From assembly GCA_002917775.1 (NCBI GenBank), contig KZ627161.1, positions 106,357 to 170,356 of the forward strand: a stretch of DNA of 64,000 nucleotides. The letters are read 5' to 3'. This document shows positions 1 to 10,547 of this stretch, piece after piece; position 1 is the first letter of the stretch; each line of letters opens with the position of its first letter. A program made the translations under genes and the position numbers. Source of the stretch: Glaciozyma antarctica PI12 (lineage: Eukaryota > Basidiomycota > Microbotryomycetes > Kriegeriales > Camptobasidiaceae). Below the pieces are notes generated by a model, which was not told where the DNA came from, searched no databases, and saw only the letters and a list, made by a program, of their open reading frames with translations.

Positions 1-316
1 TCCCCGTTCAAGTCCAACCTCACCGAGATCAACTCGAAGATGTTTGCAGGATTGTCGCAGGGGATTTCGAGCACGATTTGGAAGAGGCACGATTGCGTGC
101 AGGAGCTCATGGGGATTTACGGTGGGAAGCGACCTGGACCTCAGTTGGCGTTCTACGAGCTTGAGCCGGTGCTTTACAAGAGGCCCAGTACGTCTTCTCG
201 CTTTTGCTTAACGAGGATTGGAGCTGACGGAACTCGTTCTGTGCGCAGTTAAGAAGAACCTCGAGGTCGGATGGTGCTCGGATAAGCACGGGTCGAGAAT
301 TTGCAGGCAGCCGTGA
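1..316 (+). CDS. Glycosyltransferase family 64 (exostosin-like), 3' end only
   Basis: Only the C-terminus of this gene lies in the window. The frame is open from base 1. A GTACGT...GCGCAG intron sits at about 190-248 and the last exon ends at the TGA at 314-316, giving a tail that ends in RICRQP. The translation aligns residue for residue with the C-terminus of the GT8-GT64 protein encoded at 7078-10044 on the other strand: shared blocks include KSxLTE, FAGLxQG, the GG+RPG motif, FYEL+PV, GWCSD and CRQP. It is therefore a paralogue, probably also of the GT8-GT64 type, although the upstream part is not visible. The paralogue at 7078 lacks the last intron, so one intron was gained or lost. The family transfers sugars to glycans, normally in the Golgi lumen. 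Confidence 0.8.
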
Positions 317-1166
317 GAGAGGAGAGAGGGGGACACCACGCATTGTACTATACCATCGCATTGATAGAGGGAACACGGAACATTCATCAGTTACATTTTG
401 CGCGACTCGCAAGGGAAGTTGTAGCAGGAGATGTGGCGCAGAGAAATCTTGGAATGCAGCGAGGATGTGAGAGCGAGGTCGCCGAGGGAGATTTCAGGAC
501 CGGGGCCTCGTCCCGGCGGAGGCAGTTACACAAAAGCTCCCAGATACAACACTCGTGTCCTCGGCCAACGAGAGACTACACCAAGCGAAGAGAAGACGGT
601 GTCGCAACTCTGTGGAGGAATGCCAGACTGTTCGGGCTGGACCTTCCTGGGGAAGGAATCACGCTCGTTCTCGGCAAGTTTCTAAGGCGTAAGTCAGCCA
701 AGCTCGGTGACTCCTCCCCACCTTCACACCTAGCGGCGTAGCGCGCAGAGAGATCCGAGACCGGAAACGCACTTCGCGCGTTCGCGTTCGTCTCCCTCTC
801 GCTTTCACCACTCACCAGGACCTTCGCCTCCAGCGCCGCAAGCTGCTGAGAGCACCTTCGACAGCTCTCGCAAGCAAGCGGGACGACTTGCCCGCGTCCC
901 TCGTCCGAAAACTCATCTCACGCCAGCTGGGACCTCCTCCTGCGCCTCGACCCGCCTCACGCCCCTCGAGACCTTCCGCCGCCAGTCGCTCGTTCCTCTG
1001 AGCATTTCGGCCGGCGGCTCATCTCTCAGGAGCACCCCGAAGCGCGGTAACCAAGGTGTGTGCGACTGCCTTTAGCGCGAGACCCTTCATTCAACTGACC
1101 GCCTTCCTCCAGCTCGACCTTCTCTTCCGCGGCCGCTCTTCGCCAGCAGCACTGGAAAAGACAACG
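317..1166. other. Intergenic region, no gene recognised
   Basis: This 850-base stretch lies between the GT64 gene end and the first plausible start of the Byr4-like gene. Short open frames occur on both strands, but none has recognisable motifs or a consistent exon structure. It should contain the terminator of the left gene and the promoter and 5' leader of the Byr4-like gene. I see no clear TATA element. Confidence 0.4.
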
Positions 1167-4100
1167 ATGGCAGAGACGATTACCTCACGGTCGCGGGCGG
1201 CGGGGTCGGGGGAGGGCGAAGGACGGTCGAAGCTCAGAGCGAGGAGTGCGGCGGGAGCAGCAGGAGGAACGGCGAAGCAGATGGGCAAGGGAGGACTGCG
1301 AGCCGGTGAGTGGGGCTCGCGTGAGGGTTTCTTGTGGCTGGAGGAGTTGGCTAGGAGCTGCTGAGGCTACAGGACGTGAGGGGGTGGTATCGGCTTGTCC
1401 TCAGGGACGCTAGGGGAGGCGGTTGGGCTGGAGCGCGTACGGCAGCGACGAGCTCTGAGACCACTGGTGGCTTTGGAGGTGGCTTTCGAGCTGCCTCGGA
1501 TCCCCAGTGTCTCGAGAGAGGGTTGCTGTCGAGGATTGTTGACAGCTCCTAAGCTTGTTATTGTCGCCCGCGCGTAGCTGAACCATCCCAGTTGGTTCGG
1601 CTATTCGGAATCACCCATCCTCTTGCTGCCGAAACGTTTGACGGGCGCGGCTCTCGACGCTGGCCTTCTTGAGCAGCAGCAGCGCCAGCACCGCTTCTGC
1701 CGAGCTCACCTCCTTCCCTTCCGTCGCATCACCTTCACCGCCTCCCAACTCAGCAGCTGACGTGAATCCCCTCGACACAGTGGCCAGCGAGTCTTGGGAT
1801 GACGACTTTCTCTTCCAGCACTCGTCATCCTCGTCTCTCGCTCTACCCTTCCCCTCCTCCCCACCTCGCCTCTCTCGCTCCGTCACTCCCTCGGCCCTCT
1901 CCTACTCTTCCTCTCGACAAAACTCCTCGTCTTTATCCCACTCGACCCCTTGTACCTCAGCCGCCTTCTCCACTCTCACCCACTCGACTTCGCGCCCTTC
2001 CTCCCAAACCTCTCGAACCCCTCCGAAGCCCTCCACATCCTTACTGTCTCACACACCCTGGGTTCGATCCCAGTCTATCACCTCCCTCGATTCCCTCTCC
2101 TCGACCTGGTCCGACCACGACCCCACCCTTACCCTCCCTCCCTCCCTCCACCCAACTCCTCGCTCCCGTCCTTCCCCCATCTCTCCCGCTCCCAGTGACT
2201 TCCGCTCTGCTACGCCTAGCTTGAGCGAGGCGGAGAGTCAACGAACGGAGGAGACGGAGGCGGAGAGCTTGATGGAGCAGGAGGAGGAAGGCCGGACTCC
2301 GGGGTCGTCGCTCGAGATTCGGGAACACGAGGAGCGGTACCGCTTCCGAAGCTCCTCGGACGGGCTGCCTTTACCTCCGGAGGTGACGAAGCGGAAGAAG
2401 TGGAAGATCGCGTTGGGGATGGGCGATGGGCGACTGTTTGGGAGTGGGAGGAGGACGGGGGCGAGAGAGGTGATTAGTGCGCCAGCGGGACGGTTTGTTG
2501 TGCTCGGGAGGAGGTCGAGAGGGGAGGAGTTTCGGAGGGATTCCGAGGACGGAGGAGGGTACAGGAACGCAAGGGCGCCTCATTCGTCAAACGAGTCGAC
2601 AGCGACGGCATCGACGGCGGAGAGCGAAGGGGGAGGAAGGAATGCACCACCTCTCACGTCGCCAACAATCTCTCGACCTTCTCTCCAGCTCACTCGCCCC
2701 TCACCTCAATCCTACTCGACCTCGACTTCGTACAACCCCTCCCTCTCCCGCTCTACCACTTCTCCCGGACGCCCCGAGTGGCGAGAGTACGACTCGACGA
2801 CTTCTGCCGAAGAGACGGGGACGGAGGGAGAGCTATCAGAGTACAGCGATGACGAACATCGGCGCGAAGCGACGCCTGGCACGAGCTTTGCCGGTACCGT
2901 CACTTCTAAGCGAACTGCCAGCGGGCCTCAAGGACGATGGAGGGAGAGTCAAGTCTCGTTTGCGTCTTCGGCATCGGCGTTCGGTCTCGCGGCGAACGAG
3001 GAGGGAGAGGTGGCGAGGAGGAAGCGGAAGCTCAAGAAGCGTCGACCTGGTTCCGAAGCCGCTTCGGGGATCGAGGACGACCTTCCGCCGAGTTCGATGG
3101 ACCAACCTCTGCTCTCTAGTCGCACGTCGTTTGCGAGCGAGAACAGCAGGAGCAGCGTCACTGCGGCGAGCGTCTACACGTACCGTGCGCGCTTCCCGGG
3201 TTCCGTGGCGAAGGACAAGGAGAAAGAGGGGATGGCGTTCGCGCAGGACTCGGGCGACGAGGGCAGGAGGAGGAGGAGGAGCTCCACGGCACCGGCGATG
3301 CCGGAGACGACGTTTGGCGAGGTCGAAGCAGACTGGCTCGGAGTCGTACCCTTCTCAACGCCTCCTCCCCCTGTACCTCCGACACTGTCGAAGCAGTCGG
3401 CGACCTCTCGACTCCTTCGACGCAACTCGACCAAAACTCCCGCGACGAAATCCCACCCTCCGGTCACGGCTCGCACCCAAGCTGCTGCTCAATCGACGAA
3501 ACGCCCCCTCTCCCTTTCCAGTATGCTCTCCCGATCCGCCTCCTCCCTCCCTCTCGGCCCTCGAAGAGCTCCCAGCCCAGCCCCCTCATTCACCTCGGCA
3601 CGCGATCCCCCTCCTCGACCTCCCTCCGCCTCCTCCGTCCGACGACCCGCCACTCCCCCTCTCGCCGGCAATAAACTCCACCGCCATTCGAGCAGCGCGA
3701 CGGACCTCGTTCTCAAGCCCAAGAACGACTCCTTCCTCGCGCGCGCTAGGGCTTTCTCCAAATCGTCCAAGCAGCCCTTCACTCCCCCTCCACCCGCCGC
3801 CAGTTCTCCCACTCCACTCGTTCCGCGTCGAGTTATCCGCGAGCAGCTGAACCTCGCGCCGCCAAAACGGAGCGGAGGGCTCAACGAGGGCTGGAAGATG
3901 CCGAGGCCGAACAGCACGGCGAGCAACCTGTCCTCCGGCTCAACGACGTCAACGTTACGCCCTCTCGGAAGCGCGAACGCTCCTCCGACAGCAGGGTGGA
4001 ACCCCTCTACTTCGCGAGGAGTCTTACCAGCCGTGACGACGAACCAGACCGCCTCTCGAGCGCCGACAACGAGGCAGCAGCAAGGACACCGTCCTTCGCT

Positions 4101-5522
4101 CTCGCTCTCCTCGGCACCTGATCGAGGGAGCCCGGGGACGAGGGCTGGGAGTCCCCCGAGGTCGCGGACGGCGATGGCGGAGAACCGGCCGACGTCGTTT
4201 GTGGAGGGAGGGCAGGAGGTCATGAGGAGGAATAGCTTGAGCGATTTGAGGATCCCGAGTAGGATTACGAGCTCGCAGGGGAGGATTGAGGAGGATTTGG
4301 AGCGGGTCAAGGAGTTTGCGAAGGGGATTGATGGTGCGTTTTTTCGTTCTTTTGCGGTGATACGGGCGTCGACTGAAGATGGGAGGCGTTTGCAGACCTC
4401 AAGGCTCTTCGACGACAATACCAACAACTCATCCGCGTCCACGTCTCCCCTCCCTCCTCCCCCGAATCCGACAACAGCCCGTTCGTCGGCCCTACTCCCG
4501 AAGCCGTCCAGAAGAGGGCTCTAGCGATCAAGCGCCTCGAGATCGACTACAGCTCGTGGTGGGAGCAAGCCGAAGCGCTCGTCGATCTCGGCGACGGCAA
4601 GACGCGTGCAGAACCTCGCGAGAGCCCTGGAGTCATCGCTAGCAAGCGAGATCGCTGCGTCTCGCTCGCGACGCAGAGTCCTACGAAGGGCCGCGCGCCG
4701 GATTCAGAAACGGAAACGGAGGATGTTGCGAGGGCTGGGAGCGTGAGGGTCAAGCTCAAGCGGAGCCCAAGCGCTTCGTTGATCGAAACGGGACTCAGCG
4801 TCGAGGAGCGGCAGAAGGAGATGCTGCGCGGCGTGCTCGCTCCTTCGCTGAAAGGCGCCTCTCTCCCTTCCCGTAAACCCCCCTCCCCTCGACCCTCTCT
4901 CGCCATCCTCGCCGACCTTCGCACTCGCTCCGACCCCATTCCCTCTCCCGCCTCCGCAACCCTCGCTAAACCCGCTGTCCTCCTCTCGCACGCCCAACCT
5001 CCTCGACCCAACAGCGCCGTCCGACGCGTCAGTCGCGCTGGTGTCTCCGGCATTAAGGACTTTCTCCTCCGACTCAAAGTCAAGGCGTCGGAAGAGCAAG
5101 CGCGTCGCCAGAACTTCGATCTCGCACGGCACGACGCTGGACTGCCCGATGACCCTCTCTCGCGCCGGTCTGTCTCGGACCCTCCGCGCGCCATTACGCC
5201 TACGACGCGGCGGTCTCCCGTGGTGGTGAAGATGGCGAGGAACTCGCGTAGTTCGAGCGAGGAGGACGAGGATTGGGACCGCTCTTCGTCCCCAGAGACG
5301 TCTCCTCGTCGAGCTGGGGAAGTCAAGCCGCCTACGACGCCCATCAGGCCCAGCATGGCCGTGAGCAGGAACCGGACGCATAGTACGAAGTTGTCTGGGG
5401 AGGTTGGAGGGGAGCGGATGGCGTTGACGACCGAGGCGATGCCGTCGTTGTTGCTCAAGGTGCGCGAGGTGCATGAGCGGTGCGAGGAATGTATTGCGAG
5501 GTTGAGAGGGGTGACGGTGTAG
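1167..5522 (+). CDS. byr4: Byr4/Bfa1-like septation (SIN/MEN) regulator
   Basis: A long, Ser/Pro-rich protein. Close to the N-terminus it has a conserved acidic patch, SWDDDF. Near the C-terminus it has the block SDLRIPSRI, then REF-like KEFAKGID, DLKALRRQY, and WWEQAEALVDLGDG, followed by a basic tail with EMLRGVLAPS. I recall this order and these motifs from fungal Byr4/Bfa1 proteins, the scaffold half of the two-component GAP that keeps the GTPase Spg1/Tem1 inactive at the spindle pole body. The last intron (4334-4395, GTGCGT to TGCAG) is supported because it joins GID to DLKAL in frame. The main exon is open from about 1677 to 4333. The 5' end is uncertain: the ATG at 1167 gives a 139-base exon ending at GTGAGT, but its phase does not fit the CAG acceptors near 1676, so another small exon or start is needed. 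The gene is convergent with TAF11, 80 bases away. Confidence 0.65.
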
Positions 5523-5602
5523 CGGGGAGTAGCGCAGGAGCATTTTCGTTTAGCATTGGACGTCGTTCGTTGGGAAGCAAGTTGCAGCATCGCAAGACTC
5601 AA

Positions 5603-6453
5603 TCATTTCGCAAACATCTTCTTGCGCGCGGTGCCTCCTCCTGCTGCCGTATCGTGCTCTGCCTGGTAGACTCGGTACGCTTCTCGGAGATCTGCTGGCG
5701 TGAGAGGTCCTGGGTGTTTCGCAGCAGCTCGAGCTGCGAGAGAGTCAGCGAGAGCCGCAGGAGCGTAGCTGCGAACGCACCCTTCTCCACAATCTCTCCG
5801 ACAAACACCTTGGAGAATCCTCGTACAACCGTCAAGATGGATGGTGAGACGGATTGCTGAAGGATCTGGTTCACAAGCTGCGCAGAGAGGAGTTGGGAGC
5901 GAGCAAGTGCAGCAGGATGAGGAGCTCACCTTCCTCACGCTGGCCTTCGCCAGCCCGCTCCTTCGATAAGCCTCGTACCTATCCATCTGCCCCGCATCAA
6001 AGTGCTCCAGCAACACCCGGAGATCCTCCTTCTGCCTCGCGTTCTCCCTCTGGTTCAACCCAAACTGTCCTCGCCTCCGTCAGCTCCGTCCACCACACCC
6101 GCAAGCCAGTAACGCACCTCGTCATCCGAGTAATCCAGCTCCTCGTCCTCCCCATCCACGTCCTCCCCGCCCTCCTCTCCTCCCTCCCCAGCAGGCGGCA
6201 CGACGCTCCCCTCCCTCTCCTTCCCCTTATGCCCCCCTCCCTGCCCCGGTACGACGCTCAAGCTGCGACTCCTACTACGACTCCGACTCCTTCCGCGCGG
6301 GGAGTCGGCGGCGTAGTAAGGCGGTGAGGAGGCGAGGGGAGTGTTGGCGTGAGAGCCGCTGGCGCGAGGTTTCTTGGCTTTGCCGGCGGGGGCGGACTGG
6401 AAGATGTTGGAGGGGGGAGGAGAGCCTTGCGCTTGGGAGTAGGCGCGCTTCAT
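5603..6453 (-). CDS. TAF11: TAF11, TFIID subunit with histone fold
   Basis: Four exons, all in phase: 6118-6453, 5930-6064, 5781-5877 and 5603-5733, giving 232 residues. Introns carry GTGCGT/GTGAGC donors and CAG acceptors. The N-terminal third is a low-complexity, Arg/Ser and acidic region (SRSRSRSRS, then an Asp/Glu stretch). The C-terminal part is the TAF11 histone fold: RYEAYRRSGLAKASVRK, then NQILQQSVSPS, then SKVFVGEIVEKA, and the typical ending PGPLTPADLREAYRVY. These match the TAF11 consensus, including the FVGE(I/V)VE motif. TAF11 pairs with TAF13 in TFIID and supports promoter binding by RNA polymerase II. Only the spliced reading gives the LTPADLREAYR ending, which supports the third intron. 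Confidence 0.95.
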
Positions 6454-7077
6454 TGCTGAGGAGAGGGTTGGAGGGCGTGGGGAGAGGCCAACAGGCGAAG
6501 CTGCTCTTGCGCTCCTTGTCCTCTCTCCACACCTCGCCAGAACCCTGCTCTACTATTCTGCTTCCTGCGCTCCAGGGTGTACATTCCCCACTAGAAGATA
6601 TTGAGCGAGCGAAGAGTCTGCGTGCTGACCCTCCGCCAACACCACCACCGCCGCTGCTCGAGTGCGTCCACATTCTCTTCCAGCGATGCAGACCTCTAGC
6701 CACGATCCTGCGAGTGCGCCAATTAAACAGCGTGTGCTGCTTACCCCTCTGCTCAAGTCGGCTCCCTCCTAGTCCGCAACCAATTCGCCAACGCTGCTTC
6801 GCTATTCCCGCGCCCGTCTTCTTCGCTCGAAGCGAGCTAAACTCAGTAGGCCCCCCCTTTGAGCCTCCCCGGCGTCTGAGGGCGAAGAAGAGGGGGGAAA
6901 GCTCAGAAGCGAGCGCGGAATAAGAGCGCGACAACCCCAAGCCTCTCCCACGAAACGACTTTCGCCACACCTCTCGCTCGACCTGCTCCGCATCTCTTAA
7001 GCTTAAGCCTATGGTTTATCATTGCGAGGATGCTTGTATAACTGATTTACGCAGACATGAACTGCAAGGGGAAAGCG
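6454..7077. other. Intergenic region upstream of TAF11
   Basis: This 624-base region lies between the TAF11 start and the end of the GT8-GT64 gene, both on the minus strand. It must hold the TAF11 promoter and the terminator of the glycosyltransferase. Overlapping open frames of 200 residues on both strands are compositionally biased and show no motifs or splice logic, so I do not call a gene. Confidence 0.4.
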
Positions 7078-10044
7078 CTACGGCTGTCGACATTCCCTCG
7101 ACTCCGCGGTATCGGAACACCACCCCGTCGACAAGTGGTCCCTCACCGCCAGCTTGTACACCCTCCTCCTCACCGGATCGAGCTCGTAAAAGCTTCTCTG
7201 CACGCCCGGTCTCCTTCCCCCGAAGATATCGACCAGCTTCTGCACGCACTCATCCCGCTTCTCCCTCCAGACGATGCTCGAAAGGCCTTGCGGAAGGCCG
7301 GCGAAGTGCGTCGAATGGAGCTCGGTGAGGTCGCTCTTGAAGAAGAGCGGCGGGCGAGGAGCTGATGCCGGAGAGGGAGAGGGGGAGGGGGAGGGGGCGT
7401 GCGCGACGAGGAAGGACATGGCGATATCTTCGCAGGGAGCGTCGGTGGAGAGGGCGACGAGGGCGGGGTTGTCGAAGTAGGCCTGCATGTAGGTTCGAGA
7501 GACCAAAAATAGCTTTCCGATCTGCGCTCCTGGGTCAACAACCTTCGCATCTCGAGCGAGAGAGTGAAAGACCGCACGACGACGTCGAAATGTCCTTTTG
7601 GGAGCTTGAAGCGGTACTTGCAGCCCGTCGGACGCTCCGCCAGCTTCTCGACCACCACGAAACCGTCGAGAGTAGGCACCCCACTCATTGCTGGGTCCTC
7701 GTCGTCCTCTTCATCTCCATCGCAGACGATCAGGCGAGGTTCGAAGCCAAGAACTTGATCGCGGTGCTGGCGCCAAATGCTGAACGCTGCTTCGAGGTCT
7801 TCGAGAGGAGCGAGGAGCTGCGTTTGATTCTTTCAGCAAACTCTTTGCGAGGTAGAAGAGCGAACGCACGTCGTCGTCGTAGTAAAGAACTGCCTCGGTC
7901 GTTACTTCAGGCCAGATGAGGAACCTGCGAACGTGCGCGTTGATTTAGCCACAACGCAGACGCTGTATTTGCGAAAGAAAGCCTACCGATTATGAACGAG
8001 GCTCGCAGCTTGAGGTAGACACTGCACCCATGGCAGCTCAACGATCTCCGCCGGACATGGTTCCTGCCACGCTGGAATCAGCAAAGGCGACTGCGCAAGG
8101 CGACGACTCACGTCAAGGTTGTTCCAGGCGACAAGGATCTCCTTGATGTAGGCCGAGCGCTGAAGGTGATCCGCGATCTTGAGGAGGGTGTCGGCGCAGC
8201 CGAACGAGACGATAACGACGGTGAACTGCGAGATAGAGTGTGAGATCGGAAGGACAGATGAAGCGAAGCTGACGAAGTGTGACGCACCTGTTCGACCGAC
8301 GGCGGGGCTGGAGGACGCGTGATGACAAGATTCGAGCACGCCTGCGAGTTTGTTGCCTCGGCACCGAGGAAGTTCCTGAAATCGGGAAAGTACTCCGCCC
8401 TGTGTCGTCGTCAGCTTCCTCACCTTCCCGAATCGCAAAAGACTCACCACAGCTCCGAGTAGTAGCCTTCGCCGTCGCACATCCACGGCTTGATGACTCC
8501 ACTGTTCTTTGCATCAGCTCGGGCCTGCGGAGCGAGCGAAAAGACGCACTTCCAATGAAGGATGCCCGCGCTGAGGACCTCGTCGCGGCTCCTCGTCCAG
8601 GGAAGCCCGTTCTTCCATTCCGTCTCCTCTTGCAAGCCAGCAATGTCCATGAGCTGCAGGATCGTTAGCTGAGCCCGTCAAGCGCGGCGCGAAGGTATCT
8701 CACATTCCAGCCGTCGTCGAGAACCTTATAATTGCGGCTGCGAAGAGGGGGATCAGCATCACAAGCCTAGGTATCCACAACAAGGCGTACTAGAACTGCG
8801 TCGGGTCAGCGAGTGTGGAGGAAGGCGTGATGGGAAGAACGAACGACAAGGTTGAACGGAGGCTGCGAGCCCAGCTCGTACAGCTTGTCTTCGCCGTTCA
8901 GGCGAGTCCATTCAAATAGCTGGTCGGTATAGGAAGGCGAGGATTTGCGCCAAGCGTTGAGATCGTAGACAAGGACGCCTGCGTGGGGTCGTTAGGCCAG
9001 TCTTGCGAAGTTCGGGAGCGAGCGAACCGTTGTTGAGAGTGCAGGTCGAATGATCGAAGCCCTTCAGCGCCAATTGAGGCTTCCCCATGATGGATTGCTT
9101 GCGCCACTGTAGATTTGTTAACTCTCCTCACACGCTGTAGCAAGGAAGCCGGTGGTGAGGACGCACGAGAGCAGAAGATCGACACAGTCCTGTTCGCACG
9201 CGGTCAGCTCAGCGTCCTAAGGGAAGAGGCGAGAAGCACTTGCGAGCAGCAGCTATAGGGTGACCCTCGAGGTCGACATCCCAAAGCTCCTCGAGGTCCT
9301 TCTGCACCAGCACGTCTTGATCGAGGTATATGACTCGCTCGACGCTCTCCGGGAGCAGCGACGGCATGAGGTACCTCGCGAACACGATCGGCTGCGATAG
9401 GTGTCAGCTCACTCCCATCCCATCCTCCCAATCTGGACTCACCTGACTCAGCGACTTTGCGCGATACCCGGCCCACACCTTGACCTCTCGAAGGCGCTCC
9501 TCTTGCACTTCGAGCAACCCATACGGACGGATTCTGCCCTCCATTCCCTCCCCGAAGCACTCTTCCACGGTGTTGACAATCCTTTCCGCTTCCTCCAAGC
9601 TCGAGGAGACGATGTGGAACTGCAGGCGAGGGAGAGTCGACGGGGACGCGTTGGAGACGGTCGAGTTGAAGAGGGCCAGGAGGCCAACAGTGTAGGACAG
9701 GCTCGAGGTGAAGACGAGATGGATCAGAGGATCTCCTTTCTCCTGCGCTGTCCGTTAGCCTGCGTTGAGAGGAACATTCAAGAGAGGAGCCTCACCTCGC
9801 GGAAGGCTGGCGGGTCGCGGCTGGTGGCGAAAGAGTTCACAGAGCTCGTGAGAAGAGAGGTCCAGCGGCTCTCCTGAGTTAGACGAAAGATAAGGCTGAG
9901 CTGTACGAGGGCGATGAGAAGGAGGAGCTCGCTCCAGCGTGGACGACGGAGCTTCCTGTGAGAACAAGCGCGTCAGCCACTGCAGCTTGTGCAACTCGTA
10001 CTGCTCCCTGAGAGCTGCTGGCAGAGCTGAAACACTCACAGCAT
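7078..10044 (-). CDS. Bifunctional GT8-GT64 glycosyltransferase, type II membrane protein
   Basis: The spliced translation runs without a break through two catalytic domains. The ATG (10042-10044) is followed after five bases by an intron. Then come the basic cytoplasmic LRRPRWSE, a hydrophobic anchor (LLLLIALVQLSLIF), and a GT8 domain: HLVFTSS, VERVIYLDQDVLVQKDLEEL with the DxD metal site, CTLNNGVLVYDLNAWR, LDDGWN, GILHWN and IKPW. Directly after it, a GT64 domain follows: FTVVIVSFG, NRFLIWPEV, AVLYYDDD (DxD), FSIWRQHRDQVLGFEPR, and DAPCEDIAMSFLVAH. It ends in CRQP. GT8 and GT64 are separate CAZy families, and I know them mostly as separate proteins. The anchor suggests a Golgi enzyme making a glycan with two alternating or successive sugars; the sugars cannot be read from sequence. 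About 14 introns include one GC-AG intron and a 5-base exon. A poly Pro-Ser stretch lies near the end. Confidence 0.88.
8791..8795 (-). other. Five-base microexon of the GT8-GT64 gene
   Basis: On the minus strand the sequence reads ...GACGCAG, TTCTA, GTACGCC..., so an acceptor and a donor enclose five bases. Including them joins FNLV to YRNYKVLDDGWN in phase (the exon supplies Phe and two bases of Tyr) and restores the GT8 fold sequence. Leaving them out shifts the frame. The exon is inferred from protein continuity only; no transcript data are available. Confidence 0.7.
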
Positions 10045-10547
10045 GTTTGCGCTACCAGAAAAGGCGTACGGAGGAGGGAGAAGGACGCGATCCCGTCGTG
10101 GCTCTGACAGAGGAGCGCAGAGGGTCTGTGAGCCAGGTTTGAATTCGCTTCTCTCCCGCAGAGCTGAGGAGGCATGAAAGCTGTGCACCAGCTTCACCGT
10201 GGAGAGCTTCTGGGAGAACGAGCACGCGAGCCACGTTGGAGCTTGGAGCCCCATCGCCTCGCTAGCGAGCTCGACTCTGACCTGCGTCGAATCCGTACCT
10301 TCGCACAAAGTATTGCGATACCCCCCCCAGCTGCGAAGCGATCAGATACTCCCCTCCACTCGGTGTGCGAAGGAACGCACCTCCTTCTCGCCATCCAGCT
10401 CCACCTCCCCCAGCATCTTCCTCAGCCGCTCCCCGCCCTCCTCCCCGTAACCACCCGCAGCTGCGCCCACCACCACGCTTCACTCTGAAACACAAGCTCG
10501 GGACAACAGCAGCAATCCTCGATAATCTGTACTCGATTAGATGACCT
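10045..10547. other. Promoter region of GT8-GT64 and 3' end of YPP1
   Basis: This 503-base stretch lies between two genes on the minus strand. Small open frames are present but have no motifs. It should hold the YPP1 terminator and the promoter of the glycosyltransferase gene. I see no distinctive element. Confidence 0.35.

Noticed and set aside
2050-2090. CTGGGTTCGATCCCAG resembles a tRNA T-arm
   Set aside because: It lies inside the Byr4-like coding exon and no acceptor stem, D-arm or A box fits around it.
2477-3850. 457-residue plus-strand frame overlapping the Byr4-like gene
   Set aside because: It is a shifted-frame shadow made of Arg/Pro-rich translation of the Ser/Pro-rich real frame.
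6275-6970. Long overlapping frames on both strands upstream of TAF11
   Set aside because: Partly antisense to the TAF11 first exon and without motifs; GC-rich sequence gives such frames by chance.
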